From NCBI GenBank assembly GCA_003281605.1, contig QCBM01000004.1, positions 62,001 through 126,000 of the forward strand: DNA of 64,000 nt, read 5' to 3'. The notes under the pieces were generated by a model. The model was not told the DNA's origin. It did no database searches and saw only the letters and a list, made by a program, of their open reading frames with translations. The translations under genes and the position numbers were made by a program. Below, piece by piece: positions 9,042 to 17,818 of the stretch; the stretch's first letter is position 1; each line of letters begins with the position of its first letter. The DNA is from Prochlorococcus sp. AG-347-I06. GTDB lineage: Bacteria > Cyanobacteriota > Cyanobacteriia > PCC-6307 > Cyanobiaceae.

Positions 9042-9247
9042 TAAAAAATGCCAGGAATAATTTGTCCGGTTGAAACGTAAGCACCTACTAGTGCAACAAG
9101 ACCAATCATTGCCCAACGACCATTAACTTTTTCTGCATTTTGAGGGTAGCTGTCGTATGAAACAGACTCATCTATATAAGGACGTGTTTCAGTAGGAAAC
9201 ATGTTCTGTCTGCCGCCTGATTCAGTAGTAACGTTTGAATTAGCCAT
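9041..9247 (-). CDS. hli: high-light-inducible (Hli) protein, 68 residues
   Basis: First gene of the minus-strand hli cluster. A polar N-terminal region precedes the core AEKVNGRWAMIGLVALVGAY and STGQIIPGIF, the standard Hli helix with Glu and Asn chlorophyll ligands. A sigma70-like promoter with an HLR1-type RpaB site lies just upstream. The next hli start overlaps its stop. Confidence 0.93.
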   Translation of the reverse strand: MANSNVTTESGGRQNMFPTETRPYIDESVSYDSYPQNAEKVNGRWAMIGLVALVGAYVSTGQIIPGIF

Positions 9248-9269
9248 TGAAGTTATGTAATTGTTAACT

Positions 9270-9298
9270 AATGTAACACTACTATTAACAAATGTAAA
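9270..9298 (-). promoter_or_regulatory. hli: hli promoter with HLR1/RpaB-like site
   Basis: Minus-strand TTTACA (9293-9298) and TACATT (9270-9275) are spaced 17 bp and lie 23-51 bp before the hli start. The -35 box overlaps TTTACATT-TG-TTAATAGT, an imperfect match to the HLR1 direct repeat (G/T)TTACA(T/A)(T/A)-N2-repeat bound by RpaB in cyanobacteria. The hli promoter at 39.3 kb has the same layout. Confidence 0.55.
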
Positions 9299-9550
9299 GT
9301 ATTAAGCCGAAATAAAGTTATATTCAAGATATTTATTACATAATTGTAGCATAAACGTTACATAGTTTGTTAAATATTTGTTTTTGGGCTCGCTACGCTT
9401 TACAGATTGGTTCGCAAGCTTTTAAGAGTTCAATGCTGTTTTTAATTATTAATTATTAAATCTTTAGAAAGATATCAATTTGGTAGAAAAAACTACATCA
9501 ATCTGAAATTTGAATAGTTAGTTTTTAGATATAAACTATTTCACTTTATT
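9299..9550. other. divergent hli intergenic region
   Basis: No gene seen. It separates divergent hli genes and should hold both promoters. It contains GTTACATA (minus TSS-distal), a TTTACA box at about 9400 that could serve the plus-strand hli gene, and the GC-rich 9-mer gggctcgct (9386-9394), which recurs upstream of the hli gene at 39.3 kb. Confidence 0.4.
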
Positions 9551-9679
9551 ATGGAATTCGCAAAAAAAATCATGACCGAAAAAGCTGAAAAGCTTAATGG
9601 TAAAGCCGCAATGCTTGGAATGTTTGCTCTTGTAGGAGCTTATTATTTTACTGGTCAAATTCTTCCAGGTATTTTCTAG
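9551..9679 (+). CDS. hli: high-light-inducible (Hli) protein, 42 residues
   Basis: The core is AEKLNGKAAMLGMFALVGAY and FTGQILPGIF. The NGR of the signature is NGK here. It is encoded divergently from the three-gene hli cluster and followed within 30 bp by a strong terminator, so it is monocistronic. Too short for the ORF track. Confidence 0.9.
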   Translation: MEFAKKIMTEKAEKLNGKAAMLGMFALVGAYYFTGQILPGIF

Positions 9680-9705
9680 TAAAAATCCTTTTTAAATTTT
9701 TTTCA

Positions 9706-9727
9706 GGGCTTTATCAAGCCCTTTTTT
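9706..9727 (+). terminator. intrinsic terminator of the plus-strand hli gene
   Basis: GGGCTT-tatc-AAGCCC followed by TTTTTT, 27 bp after the stop codon. Confidence 0.88.
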
Positions 9728-9751
9728 ACTGGATGATTAATTATTCCCTTT

Positions 9752-10489
9752 TTAATTATCTAATAATTCAAATAATCTACTTATTAGAAGCTTTCTTTTT
9801 AAAAAAGTTTTATCAATATATTTTTTATTCTCTTCTTTTAAAATTTCCTGACCATTTGAGCCTAATCCCTCAAGGACAAACTCTTTATCTTCCTTAATCC
9901 AGTTATTTATCATTCTCCCCGTCGTCTCTATATGGAATTGTAATCCGTAAGCAAAATTACCAATCCTAAAAAACTGTTCCTTACAACGCACACTACTAGC
10001 AATGAGTACTGCTTTATCAGGTAATAAAATCCTATCTTCATGCCAATGCAGTACATGAAAAGGTTCTTCAAACAGTGCTTTAAAGTCTTTATTTGATTTA
10101 TTAATAAAAATTTGAGACCATCCAATTTCTGGTAATGCTTTTGGAGGTGATCCACATTTAAGAATTTCTACATCTCCTCCAGCCGCACTCGCAAGCAACT
10201 GAGCACCTAAGCAAACACCGATTATAGGTCTTTCATTTTCTAATTCTTTTTTTATAAAATCTCTTTCTAACTTAAGCCATGGATATCTTTCGCTTCCAAT
10301 ATCTTTAATTCCCATTGGCCCACCCATAATTAAAATTAAGTCACCTTTTTTTGTTTGCGGTAGAGCATTTTTGTTATCTAAACGAATAATTTCTATTTTT
10401 AAATCTCTTTCTTTAGCAAATTGTTCAAAAAGACCTGGCCCCTCTATTTCTAAATGCTGAAGAACTAATAGGCGTCTTATTTCCTTCAT
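9752..10489 (-). CDS. class I glutamine amidotransferase (GMP-synthase-like)
   Basis: Stand-alone GATase1 of 245 residues. The nucleophile Cys is in GVCLGAQLLA, the catalytic His and Glu in LQFHIET, and the oxyanion-strand glycines in LIMGGPMG. Such proteins hydrolyse glutamine or gamma-glutamyl compounds. With no synthetase partner next to it the substrate cannot be given. Its ATG overlaps the stop of the secreted small protein upstream by 4 bp (ATGA). Confidence 0.88.
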   Translation of the reverse strand: MKEIRRLLVLQHLEIEGPGLFEQFAKERDLKIEIIRLDNKNALPQTKKGDLILIMGGPMGIKDIGSERYPWLKLERDFIKKELENERPIIGVCLGAQLLASAAGGDVEILKCGSPPKALPEIGWSQIFINKSNKDFKALFEEPFHVLHWHEDRILLPDKAVLIASSVRCKEQFFRIGNFAYGLQFHIETTGRMINNWIKEDKEFVLEGLGSNGQEILKEENKKYIDKTFLKRKLLISRLFELLDN

Positions 10490-10782
10490 TCACTTTCCAT
10501 TATTTCAGCTGATTCAGAACAGACATTAACGCTAAACCACTTCATTGCCGACCAAGTATCTTCTTGGTAAGTACCTGCTGCAATACTTACAAAACAATCA
10601 TTTTCATACCAACTTCGATAACTGGGAGTTACTCCCGTTCCTTTTAAACTATTTTCTAAGCCTTTTCCATATTTTTTAATAACAAGATTTAAAGCTTCAT
10701 TCTCAATTTCTCTTTGCTTTTCATCAGCAAAACCTCCTAGTGGAACAAAAAAAAGAATTGATGCAATAAGTAAACGTATCAT
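10486..10782 (-). CDS. small secreted hypothetical protein
   Basis: The ORF track starts at 10815, inside the upstream gene. The ATG at 10782 gives a clean signal peptide, MIRLLIASILFFVPLGGFADE, so this start is preferred (98 residues). The mature part has two Cys (ENDCFVSIA and SVNVCSESAE) that could form a disulfide in the periplasm. It overlaps the amidotransferase gene by 4 bp and lies 13 bp after the gene upstream. Function unknown. Confidence 0.65.
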   Translation of the reverse strand: MIRLLIASILFFVPLGGFADEKQREIENEALNLVIKKYGKGLENSLKGTGVTPSYRSWYENDCFVSIAAGTYQEDTWSAMKWFSVNVCSESAEIMESE

Positions 10783-10795
10783 TGAGTCTTTTGGT

Positions 10796-11086
10796 TTATA
10801 TGTAGTTAATTTCATATCGATTAATTAATTTTTTAAAGTCATCAACTCTTTTTTGTCCATTCTTTAATGGTCTTGAGGAATCAAGAACGGCTGCACAACA
10901 TAATTGCCAACAAGAATTTTCATCTAGTCCTAATTTCTTACATATATTTTTTGGAGCTTTGATAACTGTATTTATTTCTGCAATATGTTGAGTAGTTTCC
11001 CATAATTCTCCTTCTAGAAAGTCAATTTCAATACTTGATAATAATTCTGTAGCGACGTAATCCTTAATTAGCTCAGTTAATTCCAC
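10796..11086 (-). CDS. small hypothetical protein, family shared with the gene at 16.8 kb
   Basis: 96 residues, soluble and acidic, with Cys residues in ENSCWQLCCAAVLD. It aligns over most of its length with the 99-residue protein at 16810-17109: APKNICKKLGL against APIHICEGLNL, then a W/C-containing helix, then LD..(R/K)P. The two are paralogues of one unnamed family. It probably starts the minus-strand unit with the secreted protein and the amidotransferase. Confidence 0.65.
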   Translation of the reverse strand: MELTELIKDYVATELLSSIEIDFLEGELWETTQHIAEINTVIKAPKNICKKLGLDENSCWQLCCAAVLDSSRPLKNGQKRVDDFKKLINRYEINYI

Positions 11087-11142
11087 GATATTTTATTAAA
11101 GCAGAGAAGTTAAATCATCTCTTAGTATTTGTATAGCAAGAT

Positions 11143-11182
11143 AAAAAAAAAGGAGCTAGTTTCTACCTCATCTTGAAGCTCC
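11143..11182 (-). terminator. intrinsic terminator
   Basis: On the minus strand AGGAGCT and AGCTCCT pair with a long loop and run into eight T. It lies 18 bp beyond the stop of the 45-residue gene at 11200. Confidence 0.75.
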
Positions 11183-11199
11183 TATCGATAATTAAGAAA

Positions 11200-11337
11200 C
11201 TACATCATTTCGTATTTATCAATTTTGGTTTTTAATTTTGTTGCTTGTCTAATTAATGACAAAGATTCTTTTCTGCCAGTTGAATTATTAGCCTGGACTA
11301 TAAGATCGGCGTATTTCTTTGCGATTTTTTTTTCCAT
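11200..11337 (-). CDS. small basic hypothetical protein, 45 residues
   Basis: MEKKIAKKYADLIVQANNST followed by GRKESLSLIRQATKL. It aligns with the 44-residue protein at 18729 (KKYYEIMRQADNAVGRKEVV), so this is a repeated microprotein family with the shared core KKY-x4-QA(N/D)N-x2-GRKE. It is predicted to be one or two helices. It has its own terminator. Confidence 0.65.
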   Translation of the reverse strand: MEKKIAKKYADLIVQANNSTGRKESLSLIRQATKLKTKIDKYEMM

Positions 11338-11599
11338 GATTTAAGTTATATAAATACCGTTTTTGAATCTTGAATCTAGCGAGTCAAAACTAGAAGTAGA
11401 TAAGGAGTCAACGGTTAAAACCTCAAAGTTAACAAATTGGAACGGGTTAACTCGTGCTTTTAATTTATAATCAATTAATAAAAAAGCTGTTGGTATCTAC
11501 GATTACATTGTTTTCAAACCCTGATTTAATTTGTAGTTGTACATGAATAGGATTGAAAGTTTTCAAATTAACAAAAATACTTTTTATTGGAGGGATCCC

Positions 11600-11869
11600 T
11601 TATCCGTAATTGTGCGATACTTCTGTCCATCCTTTTCGGTGAAGTTCGTGCCACTTTTTCCAAGCTGAATCTATGTTGAGTTTTTCAGAGGATTTGTACC
11701 CTCCTGGTTCTCCAAGGTGATTTGTGTAGAAAAGATGAGTATGAATTTTTAAATTAGGTTTAGGAGAATTTTTGCATTCTTCGAAAAAGATCATTCTGCT
11801 GCCTTCGGGATTTAGTAGACATCCGTTGGGTTTGCTAGTGCTACAACCAAATGAGTACTTAGGCTCCAT
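11600..11869 (-). CDS. small hypothetical protein with AW..W..L...GW tail, 89 residues
   Basis: Residues near the end read DSAWKKWHELHRKGWTEVS. This tail resembles that of the proteins at 23.9 kb and 26.7 kb and the DUF1651-type proteins of marine picocyanobacteria; the family name is from memory and unverified. The N-terminal half has four Cys, three of them in the first about 25 residues (YSFGCSTSKPNGCLLN). Monocistronic. Confidence 0.6.
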   Translation of the reverse strand: MEPKYSFGCSTSKPNGCLLNPEGSRMIFFEECKNSPKPNLKIHTHLFYTNHLGEPGGYKSSEKLNIDSAWKKWHELHRKGWTEVSHNYG

Positions 11870-12019
11870 AATTTATCTTATAATCGGCCGGTTAATTATT
11901 GATACGTTTGTACTATAAATTATATCCTCCTTGTTTTGCTGTCAATCCTTTTAAGGTTAAGTACTTATTTACTAATAATTATTTTGTTTTTTAATAAATA
12001 AGATAATTTCTTAAAGCTT

Positions 12020-12202
12020 ATGAATTACAGGGAAGATCTAGAAATCAAACTACAAAAAGTAACACTTGCAATGCAGGAAGTTGTAGATGATATCCACAAA
12101 ACTGATCCTGAGAAGCAAAGAATAATTTCTAAACTTATTGAATTTAAAGAAGCAATCATTTCAAAAGGAATTGAACTTAATATTGAATTAGAGGCAGCCT
12201 AG
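12020..12202 (+). CDS. small helical hypothetical protein, 60 residues
   Basis: Highly charged and fully helical by composition (REDLEIKLQKVTLAMQEVV), with no membrane segment. It is preceded by an AT-rich promoter-like gap. I do not recognise the family. Confidence 0.5.
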   Translation: MNYREDLEIKLQKVTLAMQEVVDDIHKTDPEKQRIISKLIEFKEAIISKGIELNIELEAA

Positions 12203-12275
12203 AAAAATTCCAAATCTCATGAATGTTTAATAACTTTTAGAATAATGTTATTAACAAAGAAGGGTTATTTATCAA

Positions 12276-12437
12276 ATGCAGCCTGGGACTTTTGAATTAT
12301 TGATCCTAGTATTTATCTTTTTAGGTCTTCAAGCCTGGTGGATTATCCCAATAGCTATTAAAAATAATAAATTAAATAAGAGAGGTAAGGATTTAAGAGA
12401 GGAAATTAAGCAATTAGAAAAGTTATATAAGAAATAA
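12276..12437 (+). CDS. small membrane protein with coiled-coil tail, 53 residues
   Basis: MQPGTFELLILVFIFLGLQA gives one helix, extended by WWIIPIAI, then a charged tail (KDLREEIKQLEKLYKK) that looks like a short coiled coil. It lies between the 60-residue ORF and the cupin gene on the same strand. Not in the ORF track because of length. Function unknown. Confidence 0.6.
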   Translation: MQPGTFELLILVFIFLGLQAWWIIPIAIKNNKLNKRGKDLREEIKQLEKLYKK

Positions 12438-12490
12438 ATTAGTTTATTATTTTTGCAAACTACCTATTATTAGTGAAACTTAAATATCTA

Positions 12491-12913
12491 ATGAAAATAA
12501 AAACATTTATTCCATGTTGTTTACTTTTTATTGGGACTTTAGCTTTACTACAACCTTCTCTTGCTGAAGAAAAGATTGAAGTTATACCTATTATTCAAAG
12601 TTCAAAAGGACTTAGTGGTAAAAATTTTAATTATCTCGAGGGTAAGCCTGAATTAAGACTCTTAAAAGTCAAGATTCCAGTTGGCTTGAAAACTCCAATT
12701 CATACTCATCCTTCCCCAATGTTGATTCATGTCACCAGAGGAAGATTAAAACATATTAGGGGTGAAGAAATTAATTTCTTTAAAGCGGGTGATGCATTTA
12801 TAGAGAGTAATAATGGGGCCCCCCACTATGTGAAAAATGTTGGAAAGAAGCCGGCCATACTTCATGTGGGAGTTGTATCAGTAGTTGGAATGCCTACGGC
12901 CATAAATGAATAA
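12491..12913 (+). CDS. secreted cupin-domain protein
   Basis: The track begins at a GTG (12473), but the ATG at 12491 gives a good signal peptide (MKIKTFIPCCLLFIGTLALL, cleavage after LAE). The mature protein is a single cupin barrel: motif 1 has the metal-type histidines PIHTHPSP, followed by RGRLKHI, and motif 2 ends GAPHYVKNVG. The fold commonly binds a metal in the periplasm. The substrate is unknown. Confidence 0.8.
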   Translation: MKIKTFIPCCLLFIGTLALLQPSLAEEKIEVIPIIQSSKGLSGKNFNYLEGKPELRLLKVKIPVGLKTPIHTHPSPMLIHVTRGRLKHIRGEEINFFKAGDAFIESNNGAPHYVKNVGKKPAILHVGVVSVVGMPTAINE

Positions 12914-12957
12914 AATTTTCTCTAAGTTATTCAATCCGCATTTTTAGGATTTACCTT

Positions 12958-14664
12958 TTACGAAGAACAACTGTAGTGAGATACTCCTCCATAGTTAAAA
13001 TACTGGCTTGGCTTTAGTAGGTTATATTTTTGATCTATTTCTGGGGATTGTTCTACATATGGATTGCTAAAGATATCCTGTAACTCTTTTATTTTCTTGT
13101 AATTTCCCTTTTCAGCTTCTTCATATGCAGGAACGACCATCCATTCGCGCCAAGTATAGACTGGATTAAGGGATTTCATTGATGCCGATTTTGCTTTAAT
13201 ATTTCCCTCTTTCTTCATCACTGATTGCCAGTTTTCAAGCCATACTTCCCACCTATTATTGAGCTCGTCATTAATTGGTAAATAGAAACAGTCTTTTAAA
13301 GAATCTAAGTTATCAGGGATTTCAGAGAGTTTACGGAACAAAATTGTATAGTCTGCTTTTGAAATGACCATGAGATTAAAAAATTCATTTATTAGAGTTT
13401 CGTTGTAATGTTCTAAACCAAGCTTGTTTGCCCACATTTTCATCAATTCCTTATTCATTAATTCAGAAAAGTCTTTTTCGATTTGATCTAACTTTTCTTG
13501 ATCTTGTTTGCTTTGTGAAAGTAACGGACTAAGAGAGGAACAGAATGTTTTAAAGTTGATTGCCGCTGCAGAAGGCTGGTTAAAAAATGAGAAATGTTCA
13601 CCTCCACCTGTCCATGGTTGAAATCTTGGATCAAATAATTCACAGAATCCAAAGGGGCCATAATCCAAGGTATAACCTCCAGCAGCACAATTATCACTAT
13701 TGAAATTACCCTGGCAATAACCAACTCTCATCCAGTTGGCGATAAGTGATATAAGTCTTGATCTGTATAAAGAAGCCAGTTTTATTACTTTACTTTCAAT
13801 TGAAATCTCATTTTCAATTTCATCTTTATAATTTCTATCAATTAGATGTTGAACTATCATCTTAAGTTCATTGAGGGCCTCATCATGCGCATTATCACGA
13901 ACTCGTCTTGCAAAAAGTTCAATCTGGCCTACACGTAAAAAAGATGGAGCGACTCTCGTAGTAATTGCCGCTTGATTATCAATCATGATATCAGGTTCAA
14001 AATATCTGGACCCTTTGGAATACCAAGGTCTTCTAACTATTTCTGAACGTGAGACATAAAGTGTTAAAGATCTTGAGGTAGGGATTCCTAAAGAATCCAT
14101 TAATTCCTGTGCGAGAAATTCTCGTACGCTAGACCTTAAGACGGCTCTGCCATCTGCTCCACGACAGTAGGGAGTTGGACCTCCACCTTTAAGTTGCATT
14201 TCCATTCTTTTCTCATTGAATAAACCTTCAAAAACAGAAATTGCTCTGCCATCACCATAACCATTGCCAGTGCCAAAGGGACATTGTTGGGTATATTCAG
14301 TTCCGTAAATTGATAATGCATAACCTGTTGCCCAGCCAACAGGACTCATTGGATAATTAGCAACAGAAATATCACCTGAGAAAAAACGACAAAAATTCTC
14401 GTCCTTAGTAAGGTCTGAGCTTAGCCTTAGTTCTTTAAAAAGTTTCTTGCTATGGGAAATATATTCTGGTTCTGGAATAGCAGTTGGAACAACTGGTACA
14501 TAATGACCTGAATATACTGAACGCGGCTTATGATCATTTCCATCTTTTGTTGATTGAGGATCTGCTTTAAGAGAATTCATAAAAGAATAGTCAGATAGTT
14601 GAGAAAATTCAGAAAAATTTTCTGTAAGCTTTACTTTTAATGAATCAGATTTGGTTGACATCAA
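12958..14664 (-). CDS. selO: protein adenylyltransferase SelO/YdiU
   Basis: SelO is a pseudokinase that transfers AMP from ATP to protein Ser, Thr or Tyr residues. The 568-residue protein has the usual length. Family hallmarks are QLKGGGPTPYCRGADGRAV (ATP-binding loop with the inverted nucleotide orientation), RVGYCQGNFNSDN, and the metal-binding LDYGPFGFCELFDP. The C-terminus ends with Cys (HYSCSS), as in many SelO proteins. It stands alone, 293 bp after a terminator-like hairpin. Confidence 0.93.
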   Translation of the reverse strand: MMSTKSDSLKVKLTENFSEFSQLSDYSFMNSLKADPQSTKDGNDHKPRSVYSGHYVPVVPTAIPEPEYISHSKKLFKELRLSSDLTKDENFCRFFSGDISVANYPMSPVGWATGYALSIYGTEYTQQCPFGTGNGYGDGRAISVFEGLFNEKRMEMQLKGGGPTPYCRGADGRAVLRSSVREFLAQELMDSLGIPTSRSLTLYVSRSEIVRRPWYSKGSRYFEPDIMIDNQAAITTRVAPSFLRVGQIELFARRVRDNAHDEALNELKMIVQHLIDRNYKDEIENEISIESKVIKLASLYRSRLISLIANWMRVGYCQGNFNSDNCAAGGYTLDYGPFGFCELFDPRFQPWTGGGEHFSFFNQPSAAAINFKTFCSSLSPLLSQSKQDQEKLDQIEKDFSELMNKELMKMWANKLGLEHYNETLINEFFNLMVISKADYTILFRKLSEIPDNLDSLKDCFYLPINDELNNRWEVWLENWQSVMKKEGNIKAKSASMKSLNPVYTWREWMVVPAYEEAEKGNYKKIKELQDIFSNPYVEQSPEIDQKYNLLKPSQYFNYGGVSHYSCSS

Positions 14665-15034
14665 ATTTGTTATCTATTCTTTGAGGTGCTCTAATTTCTT
14701 CAAATTAAACACCTAAATGTATCTTATATAGATTCTATTAGGGATGGTTTTTGGCGATACGTTTGAGATTAAAATATAAGTTAAAAGTTAATACTTAATT
14801 AAAAAAAAGGATCCGCGGCAAGACCTTTTTTTGGAAAAAATTTTTTGGCTTTTAAAAAATAAAAAAAACTCCTCCAATATATTAATTTTTAAACAAGAAC
14901 CAGTGCAAATACTATTAAATTGAAAATTCTTCCTAGATTGCTTTAATATAATTTTAAAAAAGTTTCAAAAATTAATTTATTGATCGACTTATACCACCCC
15001 CTTATTTCCGCATTATATTTCTTGTAAAAATTTT
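14665..15034. other. 370-bp intergenic region with a terminator-like hairpin
   Basis: No ORF with plausible coding content. AAAAAAAGG and CCTTTTTTT (14801-14832) form a 9-bp stem readable on both strands. On the minus strand it could end the transporter transcript before selO. The rest is AT-rich and probably holds the selO promoter. Confidence 0.55.
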
Positions 15035-16378
15035 CTAACTTACCCAGCCTTTCAGCAAATCAAACACACTAATAAATAGTCCAAAACCAATAATTGGAGG
15101 GGCAACCCATCTTGTCATGAATTTCAAATAACGTGTCGTTTTGATTCCAACTTTTGAATCACTAAGTTCTTCATTAAATTTTCCAGGGACCACCCATCCC
15201 ATAAAGAAAGTAACCAAGAATCCACCAAAGATCAGTAATACGCCACCAAAAATCGAATCAACTGTTCCAAGAATATTTAAATTTAATGCAGAAGGGATGC
15301 CTGCTAAGAAAAGGAAAAGAGTAATCAACCAAACTGATTTTTCTCTTTTAAAGCCGAATTTATCCATTAAAGAGGAAACTGGAACCTCTAATAATGAAAC
15401 AGATGAAGTTATGGCTGCGATATAAGCTAATGCAAAAAATGCAACAGCTACAATTCTACCTGCCGCACCATATGAACCTAGGCCTGTTGGAATTGAGATA
15501 AATAAAGCACCAACAGTGGATTCAGAAATAGCGTCACTTAAACCGAATGTTAAAACTATTGGGAAAGTTATAAATCCAGCCATTAGTCCAACCAAAGTAT
15601 CTAATGATGCAACTCCAACACTTAGTTTTGGAAGATTACTTTTTTTATTTAAATAGGATGCGTAGGTAACCATAATTCCAATCCCTAAACTTAATGAAAA
15701 GAATGCTTGTGTAAAAGCGTTTCTTATTGTTTGAGGATTTCTCAATTCATTAAAGTCAAACTTAAGTAGAAATGTTTTATATCCTTCCCATGCACCTGAA
15801 AGTGAAGTAGCCCAAATAGCAAGAATTACAATAATTATGAAAAGGATTGGCATGAAATATCTAGTAACCTTTTCTATACCTTTTTTTATACCTGATGAAA
15901 CTATTATTGCTGTAAGTACAAGACTTAATAGATGGCCCAATAAAACACTGCTGCCACTACTAATTGAGCCAAAGAAGGTTTCTGCTTCAGTTAAATTCTT
16001 TGGTAATCCAAAAAATAAAGAATGGAACAAGGTATCTGCAGTCCATCCCATTATCACTGAATAATATGATGCTATTCCTAGAGGAGCTATGAAGAAAAGA
16101 ATTCCTAATGGATACCAATTCTTCCCTGCCAGCTTTACAGGAGCAAGCAATGTGCTTGCCATTGCGTTTCTTCCTAGAGCCATTTCAGCAACAAATACCG
16201 GAAGACATACAATTAAAACGATCAATATATATAAGAGTACAAACGCCGCACCTCCACCTTGAGATGCTCTGTAAGCAAAACCCCAAAGGTTGCCTAGACC
16301 TACTGCACTACCAGCGGCTGCGAGAATGAATCCTAGCTTACTAGTCCATTGTTCTCTCTGAGAAATTTTTGAGTCCAA
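15035..16378 (-). CDS. sodium-dependent transporter, NSS (SNF) family
   Basis: Sodium symporter related to LeuT, 447 residues. The TM1 signature is AGSAVGLGNLWGFAYRASQG, where the unwound helix binds sodium and substrate. About 11 membrane helices follow, with TM6 at LSLGIGIMVTYASYL and TM8 at IAAITSSVSLLEVPVSSLMD. Family members import amino acids or related amines. The substrate cannot be read from sequence. Monocistronic on the minus strand. Confidence 0.93.
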   Translation of the reverse strand: MDSKISQREQWTSKLGFILAAAGSAVGLGNLWGFAYRASQGGGAAFVLLYILIVLIVCLPVFVAEMALGRNAMASTLLAPVKLAGKNWYPLGILFFIAPLGIASYYSVIMGWTADTLFHSLFFGLPKNLTEAETFFGSISSGSSVLLGHLLSLVLTAIIVSSGIKKGIEKVTRYFMPILFIIIVILAIWATSLSGAWEGYKTFLLKFDFNELRNPQTIRNAFTQAFFSLSLGIGIMVTYASYLNKKSNLPKLSVGVASLDTLVGLMAGFITFPIVLTFGLSDAISESTVGALFISIPTGLGSYGAAGRIVAVAFFALAYIAAITSSVSLLEVPVSSLMDKFGFKREKSVWLITLFLFLAGIPSALNLNILGTVDSIFGGVLLIFGGFLVTFFMGWVVPGKFNEELSDSKVGIKTTRYLKFMTRWVAPPIIGFGLFISVFDLLKGWVS

Positions 16379-16512
16379 AATTAAAATCGTTTTTTATAGT
16401 TGATTTATAACTCATAAATGAAAATTAGTTAACACTTTGCTTAATAAAAACTAATTTTTTTAGATTAATTATTTTGATAAAGATTTAGAATTAAAAAACT
16501 TAAATTATTCTT

Positions 16513-16794
16513 ATGACTATTGAAACAACTATTTTAGATTTTTAACTAAGTAATACCTATGGGGAGTATGAATCTTACATGAATGCTGAGGAACAGCAGT
16601 CGATGTTTAAAGAAATGGAAGTTAAAACATTTTATATTGGTATGTCATTAGATGATCCTCAAAAGACAACTGTAATTTTTCAAGGACCAGAAAATGTTCT
16701 ATACGATATTTTTATGAATCCTGAAACAAAACCTATTGTTGAAGCTTCAGGGCATATTTATGAGGATACAAAAATAACTCGATGGATTTCTTGA
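16513..16794 (+). pseudogene. DUF3764-type gene interrupted by an in-frame stop
   Basis: From ATG 16513 the frame reads MTIETTILDF, stop TAA (16543-16545), LSNTYGEYESY, then runs straight into the tracked ORF MNAEEQQSMFKEMEV. Family members, as I recall them, begin METxxFxFKLSxxFEEW, so the stop replaces a Lys codon (AAA to TAA). The C-terminal part is intact (SLDDPQKTTVIFQGPENVLY, GHIYEDTKITRW). It may be a one-base nonsense mutation, a sequencing error, or translation may restart at ATG 16579, giving 71 residues. Confidence 0.65.
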
Positions 16795-16809
16795 AAAAAT
16801 AAATCTTTT

Positions 16810-17109
16810 ATGAATTATCAACTTTTAATTGAATCATATTCCCTTGGGACAGCCCTTTCTGAGCAAGAAATAGAACTTTTAAGTCTGGAACTTGAAACTC
16901 AAATCATGAACATTAATATATCAACAGATTTTGGCTGTTTTAAATCAGCCCCCATCCATATTTGTGAAGGTCTAAATTTAAAAAAAGATACTTTTTGGAT
17001 TATGTGCCTTGCTGAAATATTAGATTTACATAAACCCCCCCAATTTGGGAAAACGAAAAGTGTGGAGGTTTTCGATTTACTTCTTGAAAAAGGACTTGTT
17101 ATTGGTTAA
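16810..17109 (+). CDS. small hypothetical protein, paralogue of the gene at 10.8 kb
   Basis: 99 residues, soluble. It shares the APxxIC..L.L and W..C.AE(I/V)LD..(K/R)P pattern with the minus-strand protein at 10796-11086. It begins 15 bp after the DUF3764 ORF and is likely co-transcribed with it. Function unknown. Confidence 0.65.
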   Translation: MNYQLLIESYSLGTALSEQEIELLSLELETQIMNINISTDFGCFKSAPIHICEGLNLKKDTFWIMCLAEILDLHKPPQFGKTKSVEVFDLLLEKGLVIG

Positions 17110-17189
17110 TTGTTTAATTATTTGAGTATTAAAAAAATAAGTTTTTTTTTCTTTATTCTGATAGCATTAACCTAGGCTCAGATGAATAA

Positions 17190-17546
17190 ATGAAAGATTC
17201 TAATGAATTGATATTGGGAAATATTATTAAGCTAACTAGATCAAGTGAAAAGAAGTTTAAACAAGGAAATTTTAAAGGGGCTATAGATGACAAAGTGAAG
17301 GCTAATGCAGTTTTGAAATCCAAATCTTGTGATGAAAAAATTATTGAAAAATATAGAAAAGAATTATCCAGATTGTATTACTCAAAATTTGATCTTATTT
17401 TCGATCATAAGCTGAAAATTGATGAAATAAAGAGAAATCAAATAGTAAAAATGCTGGAACAAAAAAGTAACGAAAAATTAAAAAGTCTTGATTATAAAGG
17501 AGCAGTAAAAGCCCTTAGGAGGGCAGAAAAATATTTTTCAAATTAA
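17190..17546 (+). CDS. helical basic hypothetical protein, 118 residues
   Basis: Lys-rich and helical, with two similar segments: FKQGNFKGAIDDKVKANAVL (about residues 24-43) and LKSLDYKGAVKALRRAEKYF (about 97-116). Each looks like one TPR-type helix pair, so this may be a minimal repeat protein. No membrane segment or signal peptide. Confidence 0.55.
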   Translation: MKDSNELILGNIIKLTRSSEKKFKQGNFKGAIDDKVKANAVLKSKSCDEKIIEKYRKELSRLYYSKFDLIFDHKLKIDEIKRNQIVKMLEQKSNEKLKSLDYKGAVKALRRAEKYFSN

Positions 17547-17675
17547 AATCAATCTAAATCTCAGAGATTTTATAAGATAAATTAAATTTATAAGTTTGAG
17601 AATAAAAAATGATGAAAGGGTTGATTTTTTGTCAGAATTCGTTTCTTTAAAGATATATCATTTTTGGTACTACTC

Positions 17676-17789
17676 ATGGTTATGCCCCAATCTACCTTGG
17701 AAAGCTTATTATTTTTTTTGATACTCTCTCTTCTTGCGACCTACATAGTTAATTTAAAGTATTCTTCGAAATTAAAAATACAGAAGTAG
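17676..17789 (+). CDS. possible small one-TM protein, 37 residues
   Basis: MVMPQSTLESLLFFLILSLL followed by ATYIVNLKYSSKLKIQK: one hydrophobic helix and a basic tail, typical of picocyanobacterial small membrane proteins. Starts at 17676 and 17682 are equally likely. Support is composition only. Confidence 0.4.
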   Translation: MVMPQSTLESLLFFLILSLLATYIVNLKYSSKLKIQK

Positions 17790-17818
17790 TTTTTTATTTA
17801 TCTTTTTCCTTATTAGAT

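Noticed and set aside
9041-9116. Extended start of the 111-residue Hli ORF (MGNDWSCCTSRCLRF...).
   Set aside because: That part is the preceding hli gene read in another frame; the TAATG overlap marks the real start at 9041.
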